A stretch of 64,000 bases of DNA from Nocardia albiluteola. Lineage in GTDB: Bacteria; Actinomycetota; Actinomycetes; Mycobacteriales; Mycobacteriaceae. The first letter of the stretch is position 1. The number at the start of each line of letters is the position of its first letter. The DNA is taken from assembly GCF_018860155.1 (NCBI RefSeq), contig NZ_JAHKNI010000001.1:943333-1007332 (forward strand), given 5' to 3'. This document shows positions 15,952 to 25,674 of the stretch, piece after piece. The position numbers and the translations under genes are program-made. Under the pieces are notes generated by a model, which ran no database searches, was not told the origin of the DNA, and worked only from the letters and a program-made list of their open reading frames with translations.

Positions 15952-18939
15952 GTGAGTGACGTGCTCGTCGGCCGGGCCGGCGAGCTGACGACCCTGCTGG
16001 AGGCGGTGACCGACGAGCGCACCAGCACCGTGCTGATCGGCGGTGACGCCGGGATCGGCAAGTCGAGGCTGGTCGGGGAGTTCACCAGCCGGTTGGGCGG
16101 CACCGTGCTGGTGCTGGCCGGACGGTGTCCCGAATTCGGCAGCGACTCGGTGCCGTTCGCGCCGTTCCTGGGCGTGGTGCGAGATCTGGTGCGCGGCATC
16201 GGGATCGACGAGCTCGTTGCGCTGCTGCCCCCGGGGCCCGCGCTGGCGCACTGGCATCCGGCGCTGGCCGCCCGCGCCGGCACGCCCGCGGCTGAATCCG
16301 ATCGGGTCCGGCTGTTCGGCGAGATCCTCACCGTACTGGAACTCACCGCCCTGGTCCGGCCCGTCGTCGTGGTGCTGGAGGATCTGCACTGGGCCGACCG
16401 CGCGAGCCTGGACCTGCTGTCGTTCCTGATCACCAATCTGGCCGAGGCCGGGGTGCTGCTGGTGGGAACGCATCGCCCCGCGGAGTCCGGGCGGTTGCGC
16501 GAGCTCCTGGCCGAGCTCGGCCGCAATCCCGCTGTGCGGCAGCTTCTTCCGCAGCCCCTGACCCGATACGAGGTCGGCCGGCAGCTCGCCGCGCTGCTGG
16601 GCGCGGAAGCCGATACAGAGCTGATCTCGCGGGTCTTCGAACGCAGCCAGGGCAACCCGCTGTTCGTCGAGGCGCTGAGCGGGTCGCGGGGCCGCATTCC
16701 GGACGGGCTGACCGAGTTGCTGCTGGGGTTCACCTCCGGGCTGCGGCCCGCTTCGCTGGCCGCGCTGCGGGGGGCCGCCGTGATCGGATCTCCTGTTCAT
16801 CATGAATTGCTGTCCACGGCAGTCGAATTGGATTCGACGGAGCTGGACGATGCGGTGCGGGAACTGATTGCGCGCCGTCTGCTCGAAACCGCGGGCAGCG
16901 CATACGAGTTCCGGCATGTGCTGATCCGGCAGGCCGTCTACGAGGATGTGCTGCCGGCGGAACGGGCCCGGCTGCATGCCGTGCTGGCCGCGGCGCTGCG
17001 GGCGCGCCCGGAGCTGCTGCCCGCCGACCGCCGCGACAGCGAGCTGGCGCTGCACGCCCTGTGCGCGGGCGATCTGCCGTGCGCGCTGGCTGCCTCGTGG
17101 CGGGCCGCGACGGCGGCCACGAGTGCGGATGTGCGCATGCGCGAGCTCGAACGGGTGCTCGAGCTGTGGGACCGGGTGCCGGCCGAGGCGCTGCCCGATA
17201 CGACGAAATCGACCGTGCTGGAACAGCTCGTGCGCGCGTGTGCCGACTCCGGCGCGATCGAACGGGGTATCGCGGTCGCCGATACCGCACTGGCACAGGC
17301 CGATTCGATCGATCCGCTGCATTCCGCGCGCATGCACTATCGGCGGGCCTGTCTGCGCGGTTCGACCGGGGCCGGGCCGGGGGCGGACCTGAATCACGCG
17401 CTGCGCCTGCTGCCGTCCGATCCGCCGGGCCTCGAGCGCGGCGAGGTGCTCGCCGAGCTCGCGCTGAACCGGGTCTTCGACGGTGATCCGGTGGGGGCAG
17501 CGGCGGCGGCCCGGGAATCGCTGGCGGTGGCGCAGCGATTCGGCTCCCTGGCGCTCGCTGCGCGCGCCCACGCCTACCTCGGACTTGCCGAGGCCGACGA
17601 CGCGAGCGCCGCGATGGAGTCCTTCGCCCGGGCGCGGGCGGCCGCCCGGGAGGCCGGGGATCCGCGGATGCTGCTCGATGTCGCGGTGTGGGAGTCCTCG
17701 GCGCTGGTGGCTGCCGGCGGGTACGAGACCGCGGTGGAGGTCGTCCAGCAGGGTCTGCGCACGGCTCACGAGACATTTCGATTCGCCGAATCCGCGCCGA
17801 TCCTGCTGGTCAAATATGCGCAAGCACTGCACGCGCTGGGGCGCTGGCCCGACGTGCTGGTGCTGGCGCAGGAGGCGCGCTTCGCCGCGATGCCGCCGCT
17901 GAGCCGGGCCGCGCTGCAGTTGTGTCACGCGAAAATCGCTCTGGCCCAGGGTGATTCCGCCGAGGCGGGTAAACTCACCGCCGAATCCGCCGGCCTGCTC
18001 GGCGAGGGCGAGTGGGCCCGCCCCTACCGCCTGCAACTGCGCGAACTGGAATGCCTCCTGGCTCTCGAACACTCCGAATCATCCACCGCAACGGCCATTC
18101 TCGCCGACCTGTTCGCCACGAACGCCCCCGCCCTGCGCGCGCACCCACACGACGCCTGGCCGTTACTGGCCCTGGCCGCCCGCCTCCCCGATCACCCGCC
18201 GGGCCTCGATGAATTGACCAGCACGCTCACGCATGCCTCTCCGGTCGACGCCGCTTACCGAGCAACCCTCCGTGCGCGCCTCGGCGTGGTCGACGCCCCT
18301 GCCGAAGATGCGGCGCGCGATCAGTGCGAGCCAGCGCGCGACCGGGGTGAGGGTGGGCGTGGCCCGGGCGAGGCCGCGGGTACCCCGGGGAGGGTCGTGC
18401 CCGACCACGTGGATACCGAGCGCGCCGGGGATGGGTCGGTGCATCCCGTCGACGAGGCGTTGGGAGTGTGGGGCGGGGCGGTGCGTGCCTGGCGTGCGCT
18501 GGGGCGGCCGTACGAGTTGGCGCAGTCGCTGGTGGAGGCGGCGAGTGTTGTTCTGGTGCAGGGGGATCGGGGTGTGGCGAGTTCGGCGCTGCGAGAGGCG
18601 CGGGCGATTTCCGGGCGGCTCGGTGCCGAACCGCTGACCGCCGCGATCGATCAGGTCGCCGCGCGGGCCCGGCTGGTTCTCTCCGAGAGCGTTGCCGCCG
18701 AACGTGATTGGAGCGAGCCTCCCGCCCGGACCTTCGGCCTGACCCGTCGTGAGCTCGATGTGCTGGGCTTGATCGCCCGCGGCCTGAGCAACCGGGGTAT
18801 CGGCGCCGAACTGTTCATCAGCGCCAATACCGCGGGTGTGCACGTCTCCCGCATCCTCACCAAGCTCGGTGTGGCATCCCGCACCGAGGCCGCCGCCTTC
18901 GCGCACGAGCACGGCCTGCTCACCTCGGGAAACCCGTGA
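15952..18939 (+). CDS. LuxR-family regulator with AAA ATPase domain (MalT/LAL type)
   Basis: About 995 aa. The N-terminus has the Walker A motif GGDAGIGKSRLVGEF and a Walker B VVVLEDLHWADRASLD. A long helical TPR-like middle follows. The C-terminal helix-turn-helix is FGLTRRELDVLGLIARGLSN ... IGAELFISANTAGVHVSRIL. Such LAL proteins are signal-binding ATPases that activate a nearby operon. GTG 15952 is preferred because GGTGAGG lies six to eight bases before it; GTG 15940 is also in frame. An Arg/Gly/Asp-rich low-complexity insertion occurs near residues 785-830. Divergent from the epoxide hydrolase. Confidence 0.9.
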   Translation: MSDVLVGRAGELTTLLEAVTDERTSTVLIGGDAGIGKSRLVGEFTSRLGGTVLVLAGRCPEFGSDSVPFAPFLGVVRDLVRGIGIDELVALLPPGPALAHWHPALAARAGTPAAESDRVRLFGEILTVLELTALVRPVVVVLEDLHWADRASLDLLSFLITNLAEAGVLLVGTHRPAESGRLRELLAELGRNPAVRQLLPQPLTRYEVGRQLAALLGAEADTELISRVFERSQGNPLFVEALSGSRGRIPDGLTELLLGFTSGLRPASLAALRGAAVIGSPVHHELLSTAVELDSTELDDAVRELIARRLLETAGSAYEFRHVLIRQAVYEDVLPAERARLHAVLAAALRARPELLPADRRDSELALHALCAGDLPCALAASWRAATAATSADVRMRELERVLELWDRVPAEALPDTTKSTVLEQLVRACADSGAIERGIAVADTALAQADSIDPLHSARMHYRRACLRGSTGAGPGADLNHALRLLPSDPPGLERGEVLAELALNRVFDGDPVGAAAAARESLAVAQRFGSLALAARAHAYLGLAEADDASAAMESFARARAAAREAGDPRMLLDVAVWESSALVAAGGYETAVEVVQQGLRTAHETFRFAESAPILLVKYAQALHALGRWPDVLVLAQEARFAAMPPLSRAALQLCHAKIALAQGDSAEAGKLTAESAGLLGEGEWARPYRLQLRELECLLALEHSESSTATAILADLFATNAPALRAHPHDAWPLLALAARLPDHPPGLDELTSTLTHASPVDAAYRATLRARLGVVDAPAEDAARDQCEPARDRGEGGRGPGEAAGTPGRVVPDHVDTERAGDGSVHPVDEALGVWGGAVRAWRALGRPYELAQSLVEAASVVLVQGDRGVASSALREARAISGRLGAEPLTAAIDQVAARARLVLSESVAAERDWSEPPARTFGLTRRELDVLGLIARGLSNRGIGAELFISANTAGVHVSRILTKLGVASRTEAAAFAHEHGLLTSGNP

Positions 18940-19015
18940 TGTGCAGGCCGTTCCGGTCGCCTCGGGCACGGCATCGGCGACACCGCTGGGATGCCGTGCC
19001 CGGCAGGGCAATTCG

Positions 19016-20068
19016 CTACATGGTGGCCGTGTCGATGACGAAGCGGTAGCGCACGTCACTGGCCAGCACGCGCTCGTAGGCGGCATCGATCCCGTCGGCC
19101 GAGATGACCTCGATCTCCGCGCCGATGCCGTGTTCGGAGCAGAAGTTCAGCATCTCCTGGGTCTGCGCGATACCGCCGATCATCGATCCGGCCAGCGAGC
19201 GCCGTTGCGCGGCGATCGTGAACGGTTGCACCGCAAGGGGTTTGTCGGGCAGACCGAGGATCACCAGGGAGCCGTCCAGGCGGAGCAGCCGCATGTAGTC
19301 GTCCATGGGCAGGTTGGCCGAGACGGTGTTGATGATCAGGTCGAAGGTGCCGCGCAGATCCTTGAAGGTCTGCTTGTCGCTGGTGACGTAGTAGTGCTGC
19401 GCGCCCAGGCGCAGCCCGTCCTCCCGCTTGCTCAGCGAATGGCTCAGCACGGTCACCTCGGCACCCAGGGCCGCGGCGATCTTCACCCCTATGTGCCCGA
19501 GCCCGCCCATGCCGATGATCGCGACGCGCTTGCCGGGTCCGGCGTTCCAGTGCCGCAGCGGGGAGAACAGCGTGATGCCCGCGCACAGCAGCGGCGCGGC
19601 GACGTCCAGTCCGATGCCCTCGGGGATCGACAGCACGAAGTTCTCGGTCACGACGACCTGGGTGGAGTATCCGCCGAGGGTGACGCCCCCCGGCTGGATC
19701 TCCTCGGACACCGCGGAGTTGTAGGTCCAGGTGACGCCGCCGGTGCAGTACGACTCCTCACCGGCCAGGCACGCCTCGCAACTGCCGCACGAGTCGACCA
19801 TGCAGCCGACGCCGACCCGGTCTCCGACCTTGTGCCTGGTCACCTCGGGACCGACCGCGGCGACGAGGCCCGCGATCTCGTGGCCCGGCACGCACGGATA
19901 CTGGGTGCCGCGCCATTCGTTTCGTGCGGTGTGGATGTCGGAGTGGCAGATGCCCGCGTATTTGACGTCGATGAGCACATCGTGCGGGCCGAGTTCACGG
20001 CGCTCGATCGTCGTCTTCTCGAAGCCGCCGTCGGGGGCGGAGATGGAATAGGCCGCAGCAGTGGTCAT
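19016..20068 (-). CDS. adhC: zinc-dependent NADP alcohol dehydrogenase (AdhC/CAD type)
   Basis: 350 aa. The catalytic zinc motif is in [15 protein letters not shown] and GHEIAG. The structural zinc loop is [15 protein letters not shown] with four cysteines. The nucleotide fold is [21 protein letters not shown]. Reduces aldehydes or oxidises alcohols; it resembles M. tuberculosis AdhC in length and motifs. Start ATG 20068 (MTTAAAYSI) is preferred over 20104, which has a non-matching leader. Transcribed away from the ZIP gene. Confidence 0.9.
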   Translation of the reverse strand: MTTAAAYSISAPDGGFEKTTIERRELGPHDVLIDVKYAGICHSDIHTARNEWRGTQYPCVPGHEIAGLVAAVGPEVTRHKVGDRVGVGCMVDSCGSCEACLAGEESYCTGGVTWTYNSAVSEEIQPGGVTLGGYSTQVVVTENFVLSIPEGIGLDVAAPLLCAGITLFSPLRHWNAGPGKRVAIIGMGGLGHIGVKIAAALGAEVTVLSHSLSKREDGLRLGAQHYYVTSDKQTFKDLRGTFDLIINTVSANLPMDDYMRLLRLDGSLVILGLPDKPLAVQPFTIAAQRRSLAGSMIGGIAQTQEMLNFCSEHGIGAEIEVISADGIDAAYERVLASDVRYRFVIDTATM

Positions 20069-20158
20069 GGATATCTGCCTACTCTCGCATCGTTTGCTTT
20101 GCAAAGGTCCTCGGAGCGCACTCCAACTCGCCGATCCGATGTGTCCGGAGCCTTCTCA

Positions 20159-20917
20159 ATGGTGTCAGATGCTGGACCGATGGCGATTCTGTTGGCACTG
20201 GTGTCGATGTGTTCGACGCTGGTGGGCGGGTTTATGGCGGTGCGCATCGGCGGCCGCAGGCACGCCATGCTCGGACTCGCGGCGGGGGTGATGCTCGGGG
20301 TGGTTCCGTTCGATCTGCTGCCCGAGGCGCTGGAACAGTCGTCGCGGGAGGTGGCCGGAATCCCGGTCGCGCTGGTGGCCGGGGCGATCGGTTTCCTGAC
20401 CATCCACGTCATCGAGCGCGCGGTCGCCATCCATACCGGGCACGAGGACGAATACGGCCCGCACACACACGGTTTCGAATCGGTGGGCGTCGTCGCGGCG
20501 GGCGGGCTGATCTTCCACAGCACCCTGGACGGCGTCGGTATCGGGGTCAGTTTCCAGGCCGGGTCCGGCGTCGGCATCGCGGTGGCGATCGCGGTGATCT
20601 GCCACGATTTCGCCGACGGTTTCAACACCTTCACCATCAGCACCCTGTACGGCAATGCCCGGCGGCGCGCGCTGCTGCTGCTCGCCCTGGACGCCCTCGC
20701 GCCGGTCGCAGGCGCGATCATCGGCACGCTGATTCGCGAGCCCCCCGAGGCGACGGGCCTGTATCTGGGCTACTTCGCGGGGTTCCTGCTGTACCTGGCG
20801 ACCTCCGACATCCTGCCGGAGGCGCACGCCGGGCATCCCTCTCGCCTGACCCTGCTCTGCACGGTCGCGGGCAGTGCGTTCATGTTCGGGATCGCGGTCC
20901 TGAACCACGAGGGCTGA
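20159..20917 (+). CDS. ZIP-family divalent metal permease
   Basis: 252 aa with about eight membrane helices. The metal-site motifs HSTLDGVGIG and CHDFADGFNTFTIS (H-x-x-x-D-G) are those of ZIP transporters, and a His-rich stretch (HTGHEDEYGPHTHG) lies in the loop between helices. Probably moves Zn2+ or another divalent metal into the cytosol. ATG 20159 is supported by a GGAG upstream and by the family N-terminus; the much longer frame leftward is antisense to adhC. Confidence 0.88.
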   Translation: MVSDAGPMAILLALVSMCSTLVGGFMAVRIGGRRHAMLGLAAGVMLGVVPFDLLPEALEQSSREVAGIPVALVAGAIGFLTIHVIERAVAIHTGHEDEYGPHTHGFESVGVVAAGGLIFHSTLDGVGIGVSFQAGSGVGIAVAIAVICHDFADGFNTFTISTLYGNARRRALLLLALDALAPVAGAIIGTLIREPPEATGLYLGYFAGFLLYLATSDILPEAHAGHPSRLTLLCTVAGSAFMFGIAVLNHEG

Positions 20918-21047
20918 CGGAAGTGTTCGCACCATCGTCAACGATCTCGCGCGCCGCTCGTCGACACGATTCACGCGTTGATACGCCCGAATTTTGGTAC
21001 ACATGAAGTGCAATCGCCGACGCCCGCGGGCGGCGCAGGAGGCGGGA

Positions 21048-22343
21048 GTGCTCATGGACGACAAGAGGCTCAGTACGTCCGACACAGGGTTCGGCACGCC
21101 CAACACCGGGCCTGGCACGCCCAACCCAGGCCTCGGTGCGTCCAGCGCAGGGCTCGGCACGTCCGACTCCGGGCTCGGTGCGTCCTACACGGGGCTCGGT
21201 GCGTCCTACACAGGACTCGATGCGCCCGGCACCGGGCAGTATCCGGACGATCGGCCCGACACCACCAGCGCAAGCCACGTCGGCCCGATCGCCCGCAGCG
21301 GCGCCGGGGTGCTGGCCGTGCTGGTTGCGGTGGTCGTGATCCTGGGATTCCAGGGCGGGCTGCCGCGCTGGGTGTCCAGTTCGGGCGAGGCGACCGACCC
21401 GCCCCCACCCCCGCCGCTGAATCCGGTCCTGGTCGCCAAGACAGTGGAGCCCGAGCTGGTGAACATCACCGTCACGATCGAGCCCTCCGGGCTGGGCGCG
21501 GCGGGCTCGGGCATCGTGCTCACCGGCGGCGGACAGGTGCTGACCAGCCATCACGTGGTCAAGGGTGCGGACATGATCACCGTCGGCGACATCGGCACCG
21601 GGGCACAGTTCCCGGCCACCGTGCTGGGCTACGACTCCGCCGCCGATATCGCGTTGCTGTCGCTGACCGGCGCCGCCGGCCTACCGACCGCGCGGATCGG
21701 CGACTCGTCGGCGCTGCGGCCGGGCGATGAGATCATGGCCATCGGAAATGCCGGGGGCACCGGACAGCCCACCGCCACCCCGGGAACCGTGACCTCGCTG
21801 AACACCGCGATCGTGGCCCGCGATGCCGCGGATCTGAGTAGCACGACGCTGACCGGAATGCTGGAGGTGCGCGCGCCGGTGCAGGCGGGCCAGTCCGGCG
21901 GGGCGCTGGCCGACCGGTCCGGCGACGTCGTCGGCGTGGTCACCGCCGCCTCGGGAGAGCTCAGCAGAGCGCTCGGGGACGCCAGCGGCTATGCCGTCCC
22001 GATCAGTACGGCAATGGACATCGTGCGCCAAATCCGTTCCGGCACATCGACGGACGCCGTGCACATCGGGCCCACCGCGACGCTGGGCGTGCTCACCTCG
22101 GACGCGAGCACCGGCGGCGCCCGCATCGACGTGAGCGTCTACGGTATGCCCGCCTTCGCGGCCGGACTTCTTGCGGGCGAAGTGATCACCGCCGTCGACG
22201 GTCGCCCGATCTCCTCGACCCAATCCCTGAAAGCCGCCTTGAACATTCGCAAGCCCGACGACATGATCACCCTGAGCCTCAGTGATCCCGACGGTTCCAA
22301 GCGTCAGGTCGCCGTTGTCCTCGCCTCCGGGCCGCCCAACTGA
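21048..22343 (+). CDS. membrane-anchored HtrA-like serine protease with PDZ domain
   Basis: About 431 aa. Order: a cytoplasmic N-terminus made of seven 7-residue repeats (residues about 10-60, consensus (T/A)S-x-(T/S)-G-L-G); one membrane helix (VLAVLVAVVVILGFQGGL); a trypsin-like domain with His in LTSHHVVKGADM, Asp in SAADIALLSL and Ser in QAGQSGGALAD; and a C-terminal PDZ domain (FAAGLLAGEVITAVDGRPI). Likely degrades or senses misfolded envelope proteins. Start: GTG 21048 or ATG 21054; AGGAGG at 21037-21042 is best spaced for GTG. Confidence 0.88.
   Translation: MLMDDKRLSTSDTGFGTPNTGPGTPNPGLGASSAGLGTSDSGLGASYTGLGASYTGLDAPGTGQYPDDRPDTTSASHVGPIARSGAGVLAVLVAVVVILGFQGGLPRWVSSSGEATDPPPPPPLNPVLVAKTVEPELVNITVTIEPSGLGAAGSGIVLTGGGQVLTSHHVVKGADMITVGDIGTGAQFPATVLGYDSAADIALLSLTGAAGLPTARIGDSSALRPGDEIMAIGNAGGTGQPTATPGTVTSLNTAIVARDAADLSSTTLTGMLEVRAPVQAGQSGGALADRSGDVVGVVTAASGELSRALGDASGYAVPISTAMDIVRQIRSGTSTDAVHIGPTATLGVLTSDASTGGARIDVSVYGMPAFAAGLLAGEVITAVDGRPISSTQSLKAALNIRKPDDMITLSLSDPDGSKRQVAVVLASGPPN
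21075..21236 (+). repeat. 21-bp in-frame repeats in the protease gene
   Basis: Seven full and one partial 21-bp units coding TSDTGFG, TPNTGPG, TPNPGLG, ASSAGLG, TSDSGLG, ASYTGLG, ASYTGLD, APGTG. Units six and seven are almost identical at the DNA level. The tract lies in the predicted cytoplasmic N-terminus and probably varies in copy number between strains. Confidence 0.85.
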
Positions 22344-22450
22344 CACTGTGCGCGACGGATCGAATACACCTTCCCCGCAAGCGCTTTCGAGGCGATGATC
22401 GAGATTTCGTTCGGCATCCGCGGCCCGAAGATCGTCCGGCGGGAGTGCAC

Positions 22451-23017
22451 TCAGACCAGGCTCATCCAGTACGTCTGGAAGCGCAGGAACACCATCACCA
22501 GCACGATCGCGTAGAACACGACCACCAGCGTCCAGCGCCACTCCACCAGAATGCGCACGAACCCGCGCGCATTACCCCAGATCTGATCGGTGACCACGGC
22601 CAGCAGAATCGGCGTGAACACCCACACCACCATGCAGTACGGGCACAGCGCGCCGATCCGGTACAGCGTCTGGAAGATCAGCCAGCAGATGAACACGATG
22701 CCCAGCACCAGCCCGAGCCACAGCCCGCCCCAGAACCACTTCGGCAGCGCGATCCCGGCCACGGCCAGCACGGCGATGGTCACCGCCACCGAGAAGCCGA
22801 CCACGCCCATGATCGGATTGGGGAATCCGAAGATGCGGGCCTGGTGGGTGGCCATCACCGAACCGCAGGCGATGATCGGGTTCAGGTTGCAGGACGGCTT
22901 GTAGGCCGGATTCATCAGCAGCTTGAAGTCCTCGACGGTCAGGATGACCGCGGAGATCCAACCCGCGAGGCTGCCGACGAGCAGCGTCCACGCGGAACGA
23001 GCGGGCGCGGCGATCAC
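22451..23017 (-). CDS. vitamin K epoxide reductase homologue (disulfide recycling)
   Basis: 188 aa, four to five membrane helices. The redox motif LCPYCMVVW (CxxC) and the paired loop cysteines CNLNPIIACGSV are those of bacterial VKOR, which reoxidises DsbA using menaquinone. GTG 23017 overlaps the stop of the upstream DsbA-like gene (GTGA), as in Rv2968c-Rv2969c. It acts in the cell membrane. Confidence 0.93.
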   Translation of the reverse strand: MIAAPARSAWTLLVGSLAGWISAVILTVEDFKLLMNPAYKPSCNLNPIIACGSVMATHQARIFGFPNPIMGVVGFSVAVTIAVLAVAGIALPKWFWGGLWLGLVLGIVFICWLIFQTLYRIGALCPYCMVVWVFTPILLAVVTDQIWGNARGFVRILVEWRWTLVVVFYAIVLVMVFLRFQTYWMSLV

Positions 23018-23820
23018 TTTGCGGCGGCCTCGATCGTGGCCTTGATCCCACCGGGGTTGAACAGGGTCGCGCGGTCGTTCGAGTCGACCTGCTTACCGTT
23101 CACGAAGACCGTCGGCGTGGCGTGGATGCCGCTGTTGATGACCTCCTGCGTGGTCTTCTGCACGAAACCGTCGTACTTGTCGGAGGTGATGCACTGGGCG
23201 ACCGAGGGGTCGGTGTATCCGGCGGCCGTCGTGATCTGGATGATCTTGCTGTCCGGCAGGCCGGTGGTGCCCTCCTGCGGCTGCTGCTGGTACATCGAGG
23301 CGACCCAGTTCTGGAACTTCGAGGGATCGGCGGTGGCCACGCAGTAGGCGGCATTGGCAGCGCGCGAGGAGTAGCGGGCGCCCATCGAGGACTCGTCCAG
23401 GAAGGCGATCAGGTTGTACTCGACCGCGGCGGTGCCGTTGTTCACCTCGTCCTCGAGGGTCTGGCCGTTGGCGGCCTCGAAGCCCTGGCAGACCGGGCAC
23501 TGCAGGTCGGCGACCACGCGCACGGTCACCTTGGCATCGGGCTTGCCGATGCGGATCGACCCGTTGCTCGTGATCGAGCCGGCTACGCCGCCCGGGCCGG
23601 TGGGCGCGGTCGCGGCGATCGTGGGGCGCGCATTGGCGTCGCTGGTCTTCTTCGAGTGCTTGACCGCGATGCTGATCCCGATGGCGGCGATGAGCGCGAG
23701 AAGCACCACGGCGACACCCACCTGGATGAGGATTGTGCGGGTGCGATCGGTGCCCTTCACTGCCGCCAGCGAGTTCTTTCCACGCGGGTTGTTGCTCACC
23801 TTGGAAACCACGCCTTTCAT
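23014..23820 (-). CDS. dsbA: DsbA-like membrane-tethered thiol oxidase
   Basis: 268 aa. A short basic N-terminus, one membrane helix (ILIQVGVAVVLLALIAAIGI), then a thioredoxin-like domain with ADLQCPVCQGFE (CxxC), a buried cysteine pair (YCVATADP, AQCITSDK) and the cis-Pro loop GIHATPTVFVNG. It introduces disulfides in exported proteins and is reoxidised by the coupled VKOR. ATG 23820 chosen; GTG 23800 is an alternative. The two genes form one translation-coupled unit. Confidence 0.92.
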   Translation of the reverse strand: MKGVVSKVSNNPRGKNSLAAVKGTDRTRTILIQVGVAVVLLALIAAIGISIAVKHSKKTSDANARPTIAATAPTGPGGVAGSITSNGSIRIGKPDAKVTVRVVADLQCPVCQGFEAANGQTLEDEVNNGTAAVEYNLIAFLDESSMGARYSSRAANAAYCVATADPSKFQNWVASMYQQQPQEGTTGLPDSKIIQITTAAGYTDPSVAQCITSDKYDGFVQKTTQEVINSGIHATPTVFVNGKQVDSNDRATLFNPGGIKATIEAAAK

Positions 23821-23921
23821 GTAGTCCGACACCCGTGCCGCCCCGATCGTACGGGCAGACGCCGGAATCCGGGTGTCCGGACCACATGATCGCGGGTGAA
23901 CCTGAGATCTGCTCGAGAAGA

Positions 23922-24770
23922 TCAGCTCTCGTCGAGGCGGCGGCGCTGTTCGGCCACATCGAACTGGGCCGTGGGCCAATCCAGCTGCAGGCTGTTCAGG
24001 GCGTCGATCAGCAGTTCGGTGACCGCGAGCCGCGCGAACCACTTCCGGTCGGCCGGTATGACATACCAGGGCGCGTGCTCGGTGGTGGTGCGGTCCAGCA
24101 TCGCCTGATATGCGTCCTGATAGGCGGGCCAGAAGGCGCGCTCGTCGATGTCGGCGGGATTGAACTTCCAGTGTTTGTCGGGTCGGTCGAGCCGCTCGGC
24201 CAGGCGCTTGCGCTGCTCGTCCAGCGAGACGAACATTGCCACCTTGATCACGATGGTGCCCGCCTCGGCGAGTTCGCGCTCGAACCGGTTGATCTCGTCG
24301 TAGCGCTTGGCCCACACGTCCGGCGGCACCAGGTCGTGAACCCGCACCACCAGCACATCCTCGTAGTGCGAGCGATCGAAGACGCCGAGCTGACCGCCGC
24401 GCGGCAGTTGCCGGCGGATCCGCCACAGATAGTGATGCTTGCGTTCCTCGGCGCTGGGCACCCCGAACGCCGCATGGTCGACGCCCTGTGGATCGACCGA
24501 GCCGATCACGTGCCGCACGATCCCGCCCTTGCCCGCGGTGTCCATCCCCTGCAGCACGAGCAGAATGTTGCGCGGATCGCCGGAGCGGCCGTTCGCGTAC
24601 AGCTTTTCCTGCAGCCGTGACAGCTCCGCGCGGCGCTGCTCGAGCAGCAGCTCCCCGGCCTTCTTGTCGCCGCGGAATCCGGGGGTGGCGCTCGTGTCGA
24701 GGCCCACGACCTTCACGCCCTCGGCGTGCAGCGCGGTGGTGACCGGAACCGACCAGAGGGAATTGGGCAT
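23922..24770 (-). CDS. ppk2: polyphosphate kinase 2 family nucleotide phosphotransferase
   Basis: 282 aa. Walker A-like LQGMDTAGKGGIVRHVIG, Walker B FDRSHYEDVLVVRVHDLVP, and the lid RLDRPDKHWKFNPADIDERAFW with the WYVIPADRKWFARL signature. The GMDTAGKGG form resembles class III PPK2 enzymes that phosphorylate AMP/ADP from polyphosphate, though the class is an inference. Cytosolic. No operon partner; it is next to the VKOR/DsbA unit on the same strand. Confidence 0.9.
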   Translation of the reverse strand: MPNSLWSVPVTTALHAEGVKVVGLDTSATPGFRGDKKAGELLLEQRRAELSRLQEKLYANGRSGDPRNILLVLQGMDTAGKGGIVRHVIGSVDPQGVDHAAFGVPSAEERKHHYLWRIRRQLPRGGQLGVFDRSHYEDVLVVRVHDLVPPDVWAKRYDEINRFERELAEAGTIVIKVAMFVSLDEQRKRLAERLDRPDKHWKFNPADIDERAFWPAYQDAYQAMLDRTTTEHAPWYVIPADRKWFARLAVTELLIDALNSLQLDWPTAQFDVAEQRRRLDES

Positions 24771-24790
24771 ACCGCAGTATGACTCGCGGT

Positions 24791-25477
24791 TCAGATCAGT
24801 CCGGCCAGGCGCATCAGGTGATCCGCGAACGCGTCGTCGTCGACCGGGGTCAGGACGAGCTGGTCGGCGGTGGTGAGCAGGTAGCGTCCGTCGCCCGCGA
24901 CGTCGAGCCAGGTGCGGTGGCGGGTCGGCGGCGTGGCCGGGTTGTTCGGGGCGGTCGTCACCGTGACAATGCCGCGGGAGTCGACCGGGGCGCGCAGCGC
25001 GCGCTGGAACCGGGCCGCGCTGTCCGGTGGGCTGCGGTGGCCGGGCTCGTCCCGATCGGCGGTCGGTTCCTGGTCGAGCACCGCGTCGGTCGCCTCGCGC
25101 ATCGCGCCGCGCCGTCCGGCGGGCGCCGAGCCGATGACCTCGACCAGTCGCTCGCCGACCGCCTGCGCATGGCAGAGGTGCACCGCCATCGACTCGGCGC
25201 GCGCGACCAGGATCACGCCGTGCTGCTGCGCGACCGCGGCGAAGGCGAGGATGAGTTCGTCCTCACCCCGCTCGCCCGAGACGGTGAGCGTGGTGGCGTC
25301 GGGGCGCGCGCACAGCATCAGCGCGGCGGTCAGATCGGGATCGGTGTTGATGCGCTGCGGCCGTCGCGCGTCGGTATCGGTTGGTCGCAGCCCATTTATG
25401 GGGTAAGGACGATAGTCCAATCCGGTTTCTGTGGCCCAGACGTGCACGAATTCATCCGGGGTGAACACCCATTGCAC
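24791..25477 (-). CDS. second EspG-like ESX chaperone
   Basis: 228 aa. Starts QWVFTPDEFVHVWATETGLDYRPYPI, the EspG opening; later strand blocks (DPDLTAALMLCARPDATTLTV, RTWLDVAGDGRYLL) fit. It is shorter than the copy at 10145-10930 and has no PPE-like partner next to it. GTG start at 25477 shares its first base with a TAG stop just upstream. Function is inferred from family only. Confidence 0.7.
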   Translation of the reverse strand: MQWVFTPDEFVHVWATETGLDYRPYPINGLRPTDTDARRPQRINTDPDLTAALMLCARPDATTLTVSGERGEDELILAFAAVAQQHGVILVARAESMAVHLCHAQAVGERLVEVIGSAPAGRRGAMREATDAVLDQEPTADRDEPGHRSPPDSAARFQRALRAPVDSRGIVTVTTAPNNPATPPTRHRTWLDVAGDGRYLLTTADQLVLTPVDDDAFADHLMRLAGLI

Positions 25478-25674
25478 TAGGCGCGGCCCCCGTGCCGGGG
25501 CGGGATCGCGTGAGTAGTAATGCCCGCCTCGCTTCGCTCCGGCTGTCTGTGCGAAATGCTACCCAAGAGTTGGTACACGCGTGTTTTGGACGGATGACCG
25601 AGAGGCTTCCTCTGTTGCGGGTGCCGCAGGCGGGGCCGGGCGGGTGGCCCTCACGTACTGCTGCTCTTCGATGC

